The notes: a model not told the origin generated them from the letters alone. Positions 13,860 to 29,019 are shown, numbered from the stretch's first letter. The stretch: DNA of 64,000 nucleotides from Linyphia triangularis (GCA_963978545.1 OZ021722.1:35481365-35545364), one strand, 5' to 3'. A program made the numbers and translations.

Positions 13860-16800
13860 AAATATCCGTGTTTGTGAAATCCGAACTGGATTTTAATTGT
13901 GTTTTCGGTGTTTTTAAGTTTTTGTTGGAAAGTGTTTTGTGGCAATGCGGGTCTGTCAACTGGGTTTTCGTCTGGCGTATATAAAGTGATTTTTTTTCTT
14001 TTTCCTTAACATGTGGAAAGTATTGCAATGGTTTTTGAAGTTAAATTATTTTGGGTTTTCTTTCTATTGTATGTTTCCATTCATTCATGTTCTTGGAAAT
14101 TTTCAAAGTGTATGGAATTTTAAACTAGTATAATTTTTTTTAAAGTTTACTTAAGTCTGAGCTTATTTGTTTTTAAAAATATTTTATACTTTTTCATCTT
14201 TTTTTTAGCCAATATTGCACTCACAGTCAATAAGTAGAAAAAAGTAGAAAACGTAGAAAAAAGAAAACGTAGAAAAAACGTGTTGAAACCGGTTATTATG
14301 TCTTAATATATAACTTTCTGCAATAACTATCTCATCTATCCCTTCTTGAAATTAAATCATAACTCTTCTAACTCAATTTGTATTTCCAAAACTACGACAC
14401 TTTAACGACTTCTTCGACTTGCAATGTCACTGATTGCAAGATCATGAGATGCTTGGAAATATTAAAGATGGTTCAAAATGTAATTCGTAAGTAACATTTT
14501 GGTTTGGTAAAAAAAGTTATAAACATACTTGGTTAAAGTTTTATGTATAAACGTGAAATTTTTTATCATCATCACTCAAAATATAAAGTAACAATTCTTG
14601 CATAATTGTTTTCAAATATATTATGAGGATTTAAGAAATATTTTAAGAATACTATTTTAATGATAGATCATGGTTTCTATCAAGAACAGTATGTTAAATA
14701 ATTGTGATAGACAACTAATTAGTTAACACTTTAATATTAATATCCAGAATATAATATATAAGCCTGAAACGAAAGCCCTTTCATATTTTTTAATATATTT
14801 CTTTCATACCCTTTCATATTCCTCTTTTTAATATACCCTTTCATATTCCTTTCATATTAATAACATCAAATAGGCCCTTGGCAAATAGATCCTTTTTCTT
14901 CCAGAAATATATTTAATATTGTTTGTAGAAAAATTATTTCAATGTTAAATAAAAAAACAACAACTCAATTTTCAAAGTGATATTGAAATATAGTTTGAGA
15001 GTAAGGAGTTTTAAAATGGTTTAAAGATAATATTTCAGTCGTTGGCCATTAATCCTCGATTGTACTAGTATTATCAATAATTTTCGCAGTTTGCAATATT
15101 ACCTAAATTTTTTTCAAATTCAATGAGTAAAAACTCAAGACTTACATTTAAAGGAGTTATTTACTATAGTTTATATGGAGAATAGCACATAAACTTTGAA
15201 TTAAAAATTGAACAAATTAATTTAATCTCTTAATTTGCATTCTGTTATCTTCCTTAAACTTATTTCATTCACGAAACTCATTCAGAAATCAACTTTGGAT
15301 ACTTTTAATCACTGACTTGATTACATTAACAATCAGTCCACTATTCATACAATAAGAATATCACTTCCTCTACACGTTTTCTCCACGTTACACTTACAAT
15401 TAAACAATTGCACATTTTTCACAAAGTACATTAACTTCCATTGTTTCAAAAGGAGAACTTAAATTAAAAGCGAATATTTGAATACTGAAAGTAGAAACGC
15501 CTTGGGATACCAAAAAACGATAAGTAAATCACAAAAAAGAGGAAACGGTGTTCTTTGTTTAGTGAAGCTTATCCATTTTGAAGTTAATAAAAGTGAATGC
15601 CGGCAGCATTGTCAAGTGACAAAGAAGAATCATTCTTGTGAATAGAACCTGGTCACTTGGCGACGCTTCCACACCAAATTTTTCAAACCCTCCCGTAAAT
15701 CAGAACGTCCTTCAGTTACGCATTATTGCTTTGGCGCTCCCTGTAAAGCTTGGCTGCGTTTAAACGCATTTGATTGCCTCAAAGCTTGATTAAGAGATAG
15801 AGAATTGTTTTGACATTCCCTGGGTATCCCCAAAAGTACAATTTTTCTAGATACTTATAAATTGATTGGATGTGATTATATTCACCAACACATTTCTGGC
15901 GGGAATGTAATAAACTCATATGAGCACACTAAGACAATACGTATTTATTGAAGGTGAATTGTTCCAGTTCATGTCTCTTGCTTCTCTTATGTTTCATTAT
16001 ATACTTTAATGTTTTATAAGAGGTCTCTACCAACAGGAGTTTTCAATAATTTCGTCCTATTGATTTCATTGTTTACTCTCATCTTCACCTTTCTTATCTT
16101 TCAGGGGAAGTTTTATTTACTAAGCGCAATGACTGCATTTACAATCACTAAGAATACAAAGCGTAGCGTATAAGAAAAAATAAAGAAGTATATTTTTTCT
16201 GTTATTTTCAACTCTTTTTAAATATATTGAAACAATATAAAGGAAGCAATTTATTTGTTCTCCTCCGTGGAAAATACTAAATCAATTGAAGCTTAACGCC
16301 TAATGATTTTTTAATTAAGTTACTTTCAATGTTTAAATTGTGATCTCAAAATTTGATAAAACTGGAGCATTCTGTACAAAAATTCGTTATGTTGCTTTAT
16401 TAAAATTATGAGGCATTTAAAGATATTCACGATTAAAATATTTAACATGAAAACATAGTACTTATATAACTCATAATTAATATTTGATAATGAACATGAA
16501 ATGTATGCACATTTATTAAAAGTATATTTAAATATAAATAACAAAAAATAATTATAAAAGATTTATTCAGTATCTAAAACATCTCAATCAGTACACTTCT
16601 TTGAATATGTTATTTGGATAAATTATAAATTTATAAACGGAATATATATGTACTAAAATTTGTTGGGACTGTTCTTTTTTTAAATATTCCTTAGATCACT
16701 TTTGTTTTTAACTCAACTTTATTTTATTTAAAATGATTTAGAACAGCCCAAATAAAAAAATATCAATATTTCAAAATAAATATTACAAAATCACATGACA

Positions 16801-19800
16801 ACAAATAAACTTTCAGCCGAATCAATCAAATTTATAAACCGAGATTGCAAACATAGGTAGAATAAATAGGATTTAATAAATCAATAAATTTTAAGTGAAT
16901 TTCAATTTCCCCCCCTGGATAAACCCTCATAAAAGAAGGTTGCATTTGGATTCATTTATTTACTGAAGCATCTTTCTGAACTTTTTCTTAGATAAAGAAT
17001 ATATATTCTCTTTCTTTGAACAGCAATAAACATATTTGACAGATACGTCACATGAAAAAGTATAACCTTATCCTTTTCTTTACTTCCGTAAGATATACTT
17101 GAGTAGATATGTTATCTTAACTCTGAAGGTTTATTAGAAGTAAACACAACTATGAGAGAGTTGTTTTCGATGTCCTAGAAAGTAATCTATCATGAATATG
17201 CAGAGAAAAGAAAATATCATGTGTATAAACGACGGAATTTTCCCTTTATATTACAAAACATATGATATGATGAACTTATGAGTTGAAAGCATAAATATCG
17301 ACTATTAGTTAATAAACTTTACTTGATAAAGTCTTACTAAATTGTTTTTTACTTATTTAATATTAATTAGGCAATGGTACATTTAATATACAATTTTAAG
17401 TAAGGATAGTTCCCAAAAACTTATTATATATTGTGTTGGAGGATTCTGTTAAGTCAATCACACGTCTAGCATTTAATTTTTTTTTTTTTGGCATAAAAAA
17501 AAACTTTATTGTTGTTGACAAAATTATTATGCTTGTAACTAAATCTTGGAGTTATGACTTGTTGGATATATCTTTTGAATTAAATAATGTAAACAAAAAC
17601 TTGGTAAAAGATAGCCCTTGCATTTGTGGTATGTAAATGGTTTAATTTTGTACAAAAAAACCAACAAAAAACCCCTATATATTCAATCTGGAACAATGAA
17701 CCATTAATCAGGAAGAATGAAGGCAAAATCTATGTAAGTTAAAGTTAAATGTTGAGGAATTCTTAATGATGGTACCGAAATTCAACGTCAAGGCAGAGTA
17801 ATAACAAAGGTTAAAATGTTTAATAACAAATGTCAGGAAGTTATTTTTTCATGTCCTTTGTCTGAATTTATAATTAATCAGTTGGGTAATTTTCCTCTTT
17901 TAACTGATGATAAATAAATATACAAATTAACCATGTCTACTAATCTCCTGTTTTGTGTGAAAACCATTGTATTGTATTAGAACAAATAGAAACAAATTAC
18001 ATTACGACCGTCACTATCACTGAATGGCTGTTCCTTGTATGTTTCTATTGCGTCATTTAATAACTGTAATGTGTCAGTTGCATTTCTAATTTTGTCTTGG
18101 TATGTTGACGTTGAACAAAGACAGACACAACCTAGTTCTTCTTTCTATACTAATATAATCTAGAAGCTAAAAAAAATTTAAAGGTATTCCGTGTAAAAAT
18201 ATACCCAAAAATGTGCACTTTTTTGAATTATTATTTTATATTATTACACTAACAATTTGGATTAATTAAAAGTTATTTTTTTTTTTTATTTTTAATTTTC
18301 ATATTAATTAAATTTAATATTTGAATGTTCAAGGGTCAATGACTTCAAATCGTACCTTTAAAATTTTTGCTACTTGATGTCTAATGATGACAATTGGATT
18401 CATAAATATTTTAAGTATTAATTAAATAAACTTTTCCTAATTTCTGGGGATTTAGACACCCAAATTATTAGAAATTAACCAAATGTACAACTATTTAAGT
18501 TTTTTTTACGAATAGTAAAGACGTGGTCCTGAACGTGTTAATTTGTCGAAAATTTGACTAATATTATTATGAATGCAGTAAAACGTAACGTATTTATTTT
18601 CTGCAATTGAAGCGAAGATTAATTTTTTAATTAAGTTTTATACGTTATTTGAACAGTTATTTTATTCTCTGAAAAATGTTGGTATTTATTTTAACTTTCT
18701 TAATATATTTTTTTTATAGATATCTTTTCAATTTATGAGACATTGCGAATTATTTGGTACAGATAAGATTGACACCTGAAATAAAAAGAAATAAATATGG
18801 CAAAAAAGTGGGAAAGAAATAAAAGTAGAAAAAAAAATGGAGAAAGAAAATGTGGATAGAAGTTGAAAAAAATATCGGAAAGAAATATAAAATAACATGC
18901 AAATAGCTAAAAAATGTGATTTGTTAATTCAGAAAAATAACGCAATGCATCTTGATTATTATTTTATTATTTTTTCTCTCAAAATATAATTAGATCTTTT
19001 GAATTACTTTACCAGACAGTTTTATTTAAAAAATAATTATATAAGTTAATCTCACAAGTGATCAAAGAAAACAAAATTTTCTATCACATCTAAAAGCAAC
19101 TTTTTCGCCAGATATCCATATAAGAAAAACTTGGTAACGGTTTTTAAGTTGGACTTTTAATGAGAAATATGTTACGATCTGTAATCTGGAATCACCTCCT
19201 GCTCATAACGACTTCCCCCCAGAAGATGATTCATGCAAAATCCATTCCCTTTCAGCCCATCACCGGACATTACTCGGAAGAAAATTATCTTCCATCTTTT
19301 TTTTTTAATTTCATGCTTCTTTTAACATCGCGGATAACGGAAATAGTTCTTTGCTAAAAATGAGTTATGGCGCATTCAGCCACATCCGCTGGTGGGCGTT
19401 AAAAGTCTTAACGAAGTGACAGGATTGGTATGAAATGTGACTGAACAAAAATCCATATCTTCCTGTATATATGGGGCAGTGGAGCTTTGTTAATTTATTC
19501 GAAGAAGGCATATGTTATTCATCGATTATAATTTTTTTCTTTGATTATTCATAACCTTTTGAGACTGCAGCCAATAACCATGGATCAAGTGATTTTTTTA
19601 AAAGTTTTAACGTGTATGAAGATCCTTTTTTAATTCTTGAGATCATATGAAAAACTAAATTATATTCCTTTTATTTAATGTAACCATGAAACTTGAAAAA
19701 ATAGTATTTAATGGTAAATAGTCATTTAATGTAAAGTGGTCAATATATTGTATTTTGATAAATAAATCCACTGTAGCTCAAAAGGTCCAACTTTTTAGCA

Positions 19801-21611
19801 ATAGGGGACATTGAACTTTTTAGAACGACAAGGTACATAACAAAAGTAATATTTTTATGACCAAAATAAAACAAAACACGACTCTTTTATTAAAGTACTT
19901 TTCTTCAGAAATGTAACCAGTCGCATTTACGGAAATAGCAAATGTTTCTGATGAAATTATTTAACACTGCAATTCCATTTTTGCATCAGTAGATTGTAAT
20001 AAGAATATTTATAACTTAAGACTAATGAATGATTTTTAAATCAAAGTTCTTTTAACTTTGCGTTAAAAGTACTCGGATAGAAATAATTGTAGTTTAGATA
20101 TAGTGTAGATAATATAAAAGATAATATAATTTGAATCTACTCAAATATAAAAAAGTTAGTTATTTAAAAGGCTAAAAAGTTAAAATTTCCAGGTATTATT
20201 TTTAAAGAATATAGATTTGAAATCTACTATAATATTTTTACATTTAACTTTTCTTTTTAAAACAAGATTACAATTAAGAAAAGGCTTAGCTTCTTAAAAT
20301 TCTTAGCTTCATCGAACATAGCAGATCGAAGTTCTTTTATAAACCTGTAACTTCTTTATCAACTTCAAATTAGAATGAATAAAGGACTGTAAATTTTATG
20401 TATGTATGTACGTCACACAAAAACTAAATTTGTAGTCTCGGGCACAATTTTTTACTGTTTCATTTATAGATTACTTGAAGAAAACATATGTTTGTATTCG
20501 AAACAATTTATTACATTTTTATTCAAGAAACAAAAGTCTATCTTAAAGCTCAGAAACCACATGGGTTTTGAAAATTTTTACTTCTTGTACATTTTTGTTT
20601 TCAATCCACGATTGGGCACAATTTGTAACCTCCATTAAAACTGACATCAAAGAAATTCGCTGGAAGCTACATAATTCTTTTCTTCATCGGAAGTACTTCC
20701 TGATTTCTCCTTCCACCGCAGAAAAGTTTTTAGCTGTAAATTTCGGAAAAAATACAGACATAAAACTCACTCTTAGAAAACGAACGGAAAAATCCGATTT
20801 CTGTCATTTTGGAAAGTAATGATTTACGGGTTAAAGGGTGAGAACAACTTCTAATAATTTACAAGACGGATTCTTCTTTGTTGTCAGAAAAGAATAATGG
20901 GTTGTGATACTGTCAGCAACATCTGTTTTCACCTATTGCAAGTCAGGAGAAAACCTTAATTGTCATATTTCTGTGGTAGTAAAGACATATCTTTTGATTT
21001 ATGTCCAAATTTGACAATGCTACATGATTTTTTTTTATAAAGATGCTGAAATGTTGATGAAGCAAAGATTAATTTATTTTTTTGATAAATACATATTTAT
21101 TACTTTTTGTAGGTATTAGCTTCGATCGTTAACTCATGAGCTTTGTAATATAAAATTTAAATTACTCAAGAAGTTGCGCTTTAAATGCAATTAAGTTTTA
21201 ATAACTTTTTTTATGGGATGAAATTTCAAAAAATTAGGTCTAGAGAATAAAAAATATTGGTAAATTAGTCAAGTAATTCAGTAAGACGCAAACTGATTCC
21301 ATGGAAAATGTTTTCAAACTGAGAATAAAAGTATAACTTGGATAGAATTTTCATCCAAACTCAATTTGAGGACATAATTTAAATTTACAATTGTGTGAAA
21401 ATTACTACAGTACAAATTACAATCAGTATATTGAAATTTTATTTGATTTCATGAAAACAATTGCAAAGTATTTTCTCTTTTCATATGTATAACTCCAAAT
21501 AGTAAGTATTTTAAACTCTTCTGTGGCCAACCCCGATCTAATGTCAACTTTTAAGTTGTTTAAAACCTGTGAGTTCTTTGTTGTTTTAAATCAAGATAAA
21601 ATAAAAAAAAT
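13860..21611. other. AT-rich non-coding DNA with short internal repeats
   Basis: No gene is recognised. Local repeats of GTAGAAAA occur at about 14236-14283 and of CCCTTTCATATT at about 14775-14858. Two patches have moderate GC and no simple repeats: about 15590-15800 and 19160-19450. These could be conserved non-coding or old repeat sequence. The remainder is AT-rich with A/T runs and accidental short frames. Confidence 0.5.
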
Positions 21612-21687
21612 TGTAAAATGTTTGTTACCTGTAAAATGTTTGTTACCTGTAAAATGTTTGTTACCTGTAAAATGTTTGTTACCTGTA
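21612..21687. repeat. Four tandem copies of an 18-bp unit
   Basis: TGTAAAATGTTTGTTACC is repeated four times without change, followed by the first four bases of a fifth copy. Because 18 is a multiple of three, it makes a repeated hexapeptide in an open frame (21523-21768), but nothing else supports coding. Confidence 0.95.
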
Positions 21688-22012
21688 TTTCACAAGTTTA
21701 TAAGATTGTCACATAAATATTTCTTTTCAAGTCTTCCTTTCAAAAGTTTTATTTCCAAAAACTTTTAGGTTTTCCTTTGATAGCTGCAGAGTTTGATATT
21801 AGCAATATTTAAAATTTTCCAGCTTGAAAAATAAGCATACTTTAGTGTGTGAATAACTTGATGGGTTAATATGCATTCACTAAAAAAGCACAAAAAAATA
21901 TACCAACACTGTTCTAGGTAAACCATTCTAAAAATTTAGGATGGTTACAATTATATTTTTTATGTATAATAAATATTACTTACAGCCAACATAAAATAAT
22001 ATATATATATAT

Positions 22013-22136
22013 AACTTCAAACTTTTGAGAAATATTTTTAAGGTTTTATTAAGTCCTAAAAAATACATCAGTTGAGAGTAGTTTCTTTTTTAGAACTTAA
22101 TAAAACCTTAAAAATATTTCTCAAAAGTTTAAAGTT
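22013..22136. repeat. Long near-perfect hairpin, 51-bp arms
   Basis: Left arm 22013-22063 and right arm 22086-22136 are reverse complements over 51 bp with about two mismatches (near 22018 and 22055). They are separated by a 22-base spacer. A (TA) tract of about 14 bases lies directly to the left. The arms are too well matched for chance. It could be a foldback element or MITE of about 124 bp, an inverted duplication, or a source of hairpin small RNA. No clear target duplication is seen. Confidence 0.85.
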
Positions 22137-22139
22137 TCC

Positions 22140-25100
22140 ACATAGGGTTTAATCGAAGAAACAAAGTTAACTTTATCACGGAAAATGTTAGTCTGCAAGC
22201 ATACATAGAAAATAAAGTATTTTAAAATCAATTATTTAAAAAAAACTTATTCTCAATTTGGAAATAGATTTTTTATTTTTTAATGGAGTTCACTTCATCA
22301 TACTTTACATTCGTAACATTATTTATAAATAATTTAATTTTAAAGAGTAATTTTTGACAATTACTGTTCACATACCGATTAATTGTGGTTACCCTCTGTT
22401 TCACATGTTAATTTTTCTTTAAACGGATAAAAGAATGTAGAATATAGAAAATACTACCTTGTAGACAATCAATGAAAATGGTTTTTCAATTACGACAATT
22501 CTGTTACAATCAAAGACCTTAAACATTACATCCTAAATATTTTCCTCGTATTTTTACTATATTTTGTTTCGTATCTAGATCTTGGACACTTCATTCTTAA
22601 AAATTTACTAAAAGGGAAATAAATGATGGAGTGGCAACACATTAAACAACACGCTATCACGCAATGGAAAGTGAATAAAAGTTCTCCTACCACAATTCCC
22701 TAAAGTTAAAGTGGCCATTCACATTTTGCTTGCTCATGTGTAAAACATTACTTTCTTTTAAAAATGCGTGTTTGTTTTTCTTAGTCTTTGTTTAAGATAA
22801 ATTGTAAAATGAAACATTTGATGGTATTCCCTCGAGTGCAAAAACTTTTTCAGATTAAGATAGTTAAGGTTTCAATTTTGTTATTTATAACAAACTGGAA
22901 TGAGTTTGGAGTAGTTTAGTCAAGATGGTTAAGAATATGATTCACATTTCCTTTTTCTAAACTTCTTTTTTTTCTTGTTTGGATTTAATTTTGTTGCACA
23001 CATTTTTTTTTATATAACGACATCCACATTTTTTCTATCCACATTAATTTTGAACTTGGGAAAAGTGATGAGGCTAGCACATGAGCTAACATACTTCTCT
23101 TTCAAAGACATGCCAAGCTAAAGAGATGATATTTAAATGTTTAAGACTCTAGAGATTTTACGTTCAGAAACCTCTATTACTTTACTCGTTAGTTTTACGT
23201 CATAGCACTGACTCGATCCCGAGATCTTCTGCTCATAAAACCAAAACTTTTAACTAACAAAGTCAATGGGATCACTGAAATGTTTTGAAACAAATTTTCT
23301 AGACAGAAAAAATTCTGTTTTCTTATGAATCTGGTTTTAACATATTATAGAAACAAACCGGGGAGTAAAGTTAAAGGAATTTCAGTTTTTACCAAATAAC
23401 TTCTCAGTGGACACTCAGTAGACATATGCAATTTACAATAAAGACATCTTTATAAATCAAAACGATAAGTAAAACAACAACAGTTACAAATTGAAATGCA
23501 AAGTGTACACTGAAGGCACCTGCACAAGAACTTAGTTCCATTAGCGTGCAATTGTGCAAATTCATCCATATTAAAAAACACACAATTCAAAGTCTTGACC
23601 TTTATGGTGAGACATGATCTATTAAAATATATGAATATTGTCCCTACATGTAATCCAGATCCCTCTTCTAATCCAAATTTCATGAAACGTATGCGACGCT
23701 TCTACAAGATGAGTTTTTAGAAAGATTTTAAGTACTAGGAACTTTTCATCACTTGAAAATAGTTCTAAAAGTAGGATGATCAATTTAGCTATTACAAACC
23801 ATAAAAATCATCACGCTCAATATGATAATACAATGTAAAGTAAAAACTTATGACAGGGTTCTTTTATTGAAGATAAACTTTTTTAATTTCATAATTTCTA
23901 ATAAGAATGCATCTCTATAACTGCACTCTAATGCTATTCCATTATTTTGCATATGCCCCACTGTACACTTTACATTTTATTTTGAAACTGTGCTGTTTTA
24001 TTATCATTATATTACATTAAGATGCCACTTTGAGATGAATTTCATATGTCTATGCTGCTCTGCTAAAATGTTATTAGGGTATATATGATATTCCTTTAAT
24101 TTTTCTCGCCAATGTAATAGGCTTACAGAGATATAATTGCAGTTTGTAAAATTCATAGTAAGTAGACCGATACAAAACTTGTGATGTTACCTGAGAATTA
24201 TCAAAAAATGTTACCTCACACTCTCATGAATGAACACCGTTTGTAATTACCAATTACCTCATACTCCTGACCATTTTTTCTTTACATAATTTGTTGACAG
24301 CTCCCAAGCAATGGTTGCTAATTTATAGACATCTTCTGATATTATGTCACACAAATCTTTGAAGGAAACCCCTTCTTCAAACAACGAAAAAACCAAATTC
24401 TTACATAATAACGTATTTAGGAAGAAAATTGAAAATAAATCGCTTATCCATGCACAAAATAAATCGCACGAATGATTTTTTTTTTTTTTTGAAGAGATAA
24501 ATTTTTAATTTGTTAATAGCTGTATACACTACATAACAACTAGACGTAAATACCGAACAGCAATCAGCAATTGACATACTATCTCGAAGCACAATGCATG
24601 AATAATACGATGTGAACAATTATGTAGAAGGAAGTACAAGCTAAGTGCTCAAGCTGAGCAAACAATTGAAAACTAATCAGCATTGCATTTCAATTAGCTG
24701 ACTTTCAAGATAAAGGGCAAGTGAGAAGAAATAAGGGAAAATACAGTCGGTAATTAGTTTTTCGGATAGAAAATAATTAAAGTTTGAGGGTTAAAGGTTC
24801 TGAGGGTTCGTGTTAACAAAGACAAATTGTCCCGTTTTACATTGTTTGCTTAACTGTAAGGTATTTGTTTGAATTTCTTTTCTGCGTATTTTCATAGTAT
24901 TTTTAATGAAATGGAGTATAATTTAGTGTGATTTCGTAAAAGATAAGTTCTTCTAAATGTTTTAAGTATCAAACTAGTTCTTAATTAATAAATGTCTGGA
25001 TGTTATTGAAATGGTTCTAATGTTTTTTTTTTTGTTTTGTAAGAAAATGTTTATATAGATTTATATAGTTCGCTTGGCATGTTTATATTTAATACATTCA

Positions 25101-27740
25101 TTTAAGACTTGATATAGCATTTTTTTTTATAGAAGTCCAATAATCGTTAAAAGGAGAAAATTTCATTTGACCTAATATTAGCAATTTTTATTGATCATTC
25201 TATTAGATTAGATAAGTTAGGTATAATATTATTATTTGCGCCACAACTTAGTTAAATCTCAAGCGATGCTTAACAGATAACTTTTCAAAAAGGCTAGATA
25301 GAGATGAAAAATCGATTATGGAGCTTAGAAATACATTAAAATTTTGACTTTTAGAAACTAAAATATTTTACGGAGAATGGGGGTGAAAAAAAAGAATGCT
25401 ATAACGATCTTATAATGATAAATGAGTTATCATGAGTTTATGATATTAGTATGGATATTCATGCATTAATAAATATGCATTCAGTGGTTCATTAGTAACT
25501 AACTAGTAAAACTACTAGATATCAATTTGAATGTATTTTTTTAATTGTTGTATGTCTCTAATTTTTATTAAATTATTCCCTTATTTCTTATCATCTGGAA
25601 AGATTATTGCGCTACAGTTTTTTGTATTTCACTTGCAATTTTCTGTAACCTTTTACGATTGAAAAGCAAAAATATATCCTTACACTTTTCTAATTATTTT
25701 CAAACAGTAAAATTTCTCAAGGAATGCTTTCTCATAAACTAGATATTTTCAGAAGTGAAATAAATTAATTCTCTACACTTGATTTATGATTAGAAAAATA
25801 TTTGGTAAGTTGGTAAAATTAATCTCAGGAATTGATAACTAAATTGTAACGTTTAGTATTTATCATACATATATAAATAACAAGTATAACATCAAAATGG
25901 TACATTATACCTTCATGTAGTTCATTAAAACTTGTAGCAAAATTTAAATCTAAAACTATTTTATTTTTATTTTAAACCTAAAGCCATTTCATTTTTATTT
26001 AAAAAACTCTCTTATTAATGAAATTTGAATTCAAAAGTTTAACCTTTAGTTTAAAGAAAAAAAAAATTAGCAATCACTTTACCTAGATAGAAATTGCTGA
26101 TTTGCAAATTAAAACACTTTCGGATATTTCATAAATTTTCAACTCAACGCCTTTAGCCAATATCCTAAATTATTCATAATACAATTAATTTCCCGTCCGG
26201 ACTGAAAATTAATAAATTCCACATGCGAACATCCGTTGGAAATATCAGGTTGAGCGAACAGAATAACTCACACAAAATTCCACTAACAGCCCCAACATGA
26301 TAAATATAAAATGCGTACCAGTATCATGAAGTTTCTATTTAGTAATTACCTTACACTAAATGTTAATGAGGATGAAATGTTTCCTGCTAGTACGGCGATT
26401 TTGACAATTAGTTTTCACCCGTGATTTGATTAATTACTCAAATGGAAGCGGCCCCACATATTGATCTAATTATGTAAAATTTCTCATGACTGTTCTCCTC
26501 TATCCTCTGAGAACTCTTTTAAAATATAAAATATTCATTTGAATTTTAGTACGATATTTAGTGACTTTAATTTAGATTTCCCAAAAAAGTTTCAGATTCG
26601 TACGAACCTTTCGTATCGCATTATAAAAATATGTGGGATCCGTAAAGCTATGAATCTTTATTACGAAGTGCACGTTTTCTGTTCTTTTTAGGTATTGAAA
26701 TTTTATTTTCATCAAGAAAAAGAAAAGTGAATGAAAAAGTAGCATAAAAAATAATAAAAATTAAACGTATTTATATTGTATAAAAAAGTTTCGTATTATA
26801 TTACAATAAAATATGTGCTATTCAAAAGGCTAAGAATTGTTGTTAAATTGCTGAAATTTTTTGTTGTAACGTGTGTGCTGATTTTTTGCTCTGTTTGGGT
26901 GTTGAAATTTTACTTGAATGATTTTATTTGTAAGTTAAGAACGTATTTTGAATTGGGTGACACTTGACTTTCCAAACAGAGAAATTCCTGGAAAAATACA
27001 AACATGCAGTTTTACAAGGAGGATAAGAGTCCCTAACGACTAAATATGCAAAAAAAAGTTGAGTTTAATAGTAAATTACTAAGAATGGAAGTTGCACTTC
27101 TGTATAAGAAGTTACTTGGAATATTTTTATAATTAAATCTCTATTTTGTTTTAAATATACTAGTTTATAAAATGCGTATTTTTAAATACTTTCATCATAA
27201 ACATTAAAATAAATATTTCTTCTGTGTATTGTATAAATTTTTTTTATATTTCTATAAATATGTACCAGGTTGCAATATAAAAATATTTCGACACTTATAC
27301 TTTTTTATTATTTATTTATTTGAATTTTAAGACCCAATTAGGAATTGAATAAATTTTAAGAACTTTATGTAAAAAGTCCTCCACATCGGCTTTTTAATTA
27401 ACATTTTGATTTTGCAAATAAAAATAATTAGTGGTATGTGAAAATTATTTCTATAAATCATTAAGGTTTCTTAAAACTTCTTTGCTTTTATATGTAATAT
27501 TAATTAGTAAAGGTTTGTTATTAAAATGGCAAAATATTTCACAATGACTCAAAGTGTATGTGTAAAAGCTTTTTTTACATATTTTAAAATAAGAACATTT
27601 GAAATTCAGAAAACGGAAGCAATGCATTTTCCACGATTTTTTAAAACGTAGTCTTTGAAATTTATATTACTAATTCACTAGAATTATTAATAACTACTTA
27701 TTTGTTTTGCATTTATATTTACATAAATTATTGATAAGAT
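22140..27740. other. AT-rich non-coding DNA
   Basis: No gene is recognised. The stretch at about 26390-26480 is less AT-rich and contains homeodomain-like TAAT cores (GATTTGATTAATTACTC), as short conserved enhancers often do, but this is only a composition argument. There is an A/T run at 24477-24490. Otherwise I see only accidental short frames. Confidence 0.5.
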
Positions 27741-27920
27741 TGGTTGGTTGTTTTCAGATTATCTGGTGCCGTCAGCAACACTAGGGCTATGATGCGCCGA
27801 AACAATCGTCATTAGACAAGTCAACATACATTTACAAACACCCATGCCTAACATGGGATTCGAACCTGCAAGACAGACCTAGAAGACAGCACGCTAACCA
27901 CTATACCGTTTGGTCGGCTT
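27741..27920 (-). mobile_element. tRNA-derived SINE, family 1
   Basis: On the minus strand the 5' part resembles a tRNA. The A-box region TATAGTGGTTAGCG (27905-27892) is followed about 25 bases later by a perfect B box GGTTCGAATCC (27866-27856), the internal RNA polymerase III promoter. Beyond the tRNA head, a body of about 110 bases that no tRNA has runs to a short CCAACC-rich tail near 27741. No aminoacyl acceptor stem can be paired, so it is not a tRNA gene. Its body differs from that of the two other SINEs in the window. Confidence 0.75.
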
Positions 27921-27964
27921 ATAGATGAGACGATTTTGAAATAGGATACATGTATAGTACGCTG

Positions 27965-28004
<40 letters not shown>
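27965..28004. repeat. Poly(A) tract, 40 bases
   Basis: Uninterrupted run of 40 A. It lies on the head side of the neighbouring minus-strand SINE, so it is not that element's own tail. It may be the tail of a plus-strand retroposon whose body I cannot recognise. Confidence 0.9.
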
Positions 28005-28006
<2 letters not shown>

Positions 28007-28009
28007 ACT

Positions 28010-28700
28010 GAAGGATGGCTATATTTTCAGCTCAAAAAGTCGTATACTATTGCGCGGTTTGCACCATATTACTTTGTTTACGATTTTTTATAAGCCTAGA
28101 ATAAAATATTTTTCTTAGAGGGCTGTATAATAAACAAGTTTCAATACAAACACCTATTTTTTATATTTTGTTCAATCTAGAACATTTTTTCACTTTGAAT
28201 AAAAAAAATTCTGCATATCACGTTAAAAATTACGACACTTACGAGCTAAGGGAATCTCGTTATTGAGAAGCGTAATTTTAAGGTCCAGTATTAGGACAGG
28301 AGAGGGGAGGAAGTAAATGGTACAGATGCTTATTACAATACGTTATAGGTATTACAACAAGTATATAATCACTCGAAAACTACTTAGATCTATTGTGTAA
28401 TATTTAAAAAGATACTAATTGAAAATTAGTAGAGTAATTCAATCAAAAATAAATTTCAATATAGCATAATTAACAAACTTGAAAATGGGCTTATTTCATA
28501 CGCAGTCTTATGCTTCACTAACATAAGACAAGAAGGATTCAAATTTTTTTAATGCAATTAATAAAATTTATTTTTTGCAACTTTATCTATATTTTTCAAC
28601 GTCATGGAACACTGAATACGAATATAAACATATAAACTTGTTAAATCACTACATTATTTGAGAATGAGGAAAGGCTTTATGTAAATTTAATCCCAACGTT
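28010..28700. other. AT-rich non-coding DNA
   Basis: Nothing recognised. A short, less AT-rich patch is at about 28230-28320. Confidence 0.5.
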
Positions 28701-28705
28701 ATGAT

Positions 28706-28816
<111 letters not shown>

Positions 28817-29019
28817 CAATTAGAATAACCAGAGAAGATATTTTATTTTTGTTTTGCGTACTTTACACATTGGGGAAATATTAAAAAAATATATACATAA
28901 AAAACATTATACCTAAATAAAAAGAAAAATCATCTCAAGTTACCAGTTTTTTGTCGAAGACCAGATTCTACATTGTATTTTCACACAAAAAAACAACAAC
29001 ATAATTATTAATTAAAATG

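Noticed and set aside
13543..14028. Overlapping frames of 91-103 codons on both strands
   Set aside because: They read through the 39-base T tract as poly-Phe or poly-Lys; only the splice-donor idea for this block was kept, at low confidence.
21612..21687. CRISPR-like direct repeats (also at 59701-59783 and 35096-35177)
   Set aside because: The units are head-to-tail without spacers, and the host is eukaryotic; these are ordinary tandem repeats.
27856..27905. Possible tRNA gene (good A and B boxes)
   Set aside because: No acceptor or anticodon stem can be paired around the boxes, and the sequence continues into a SINE body.
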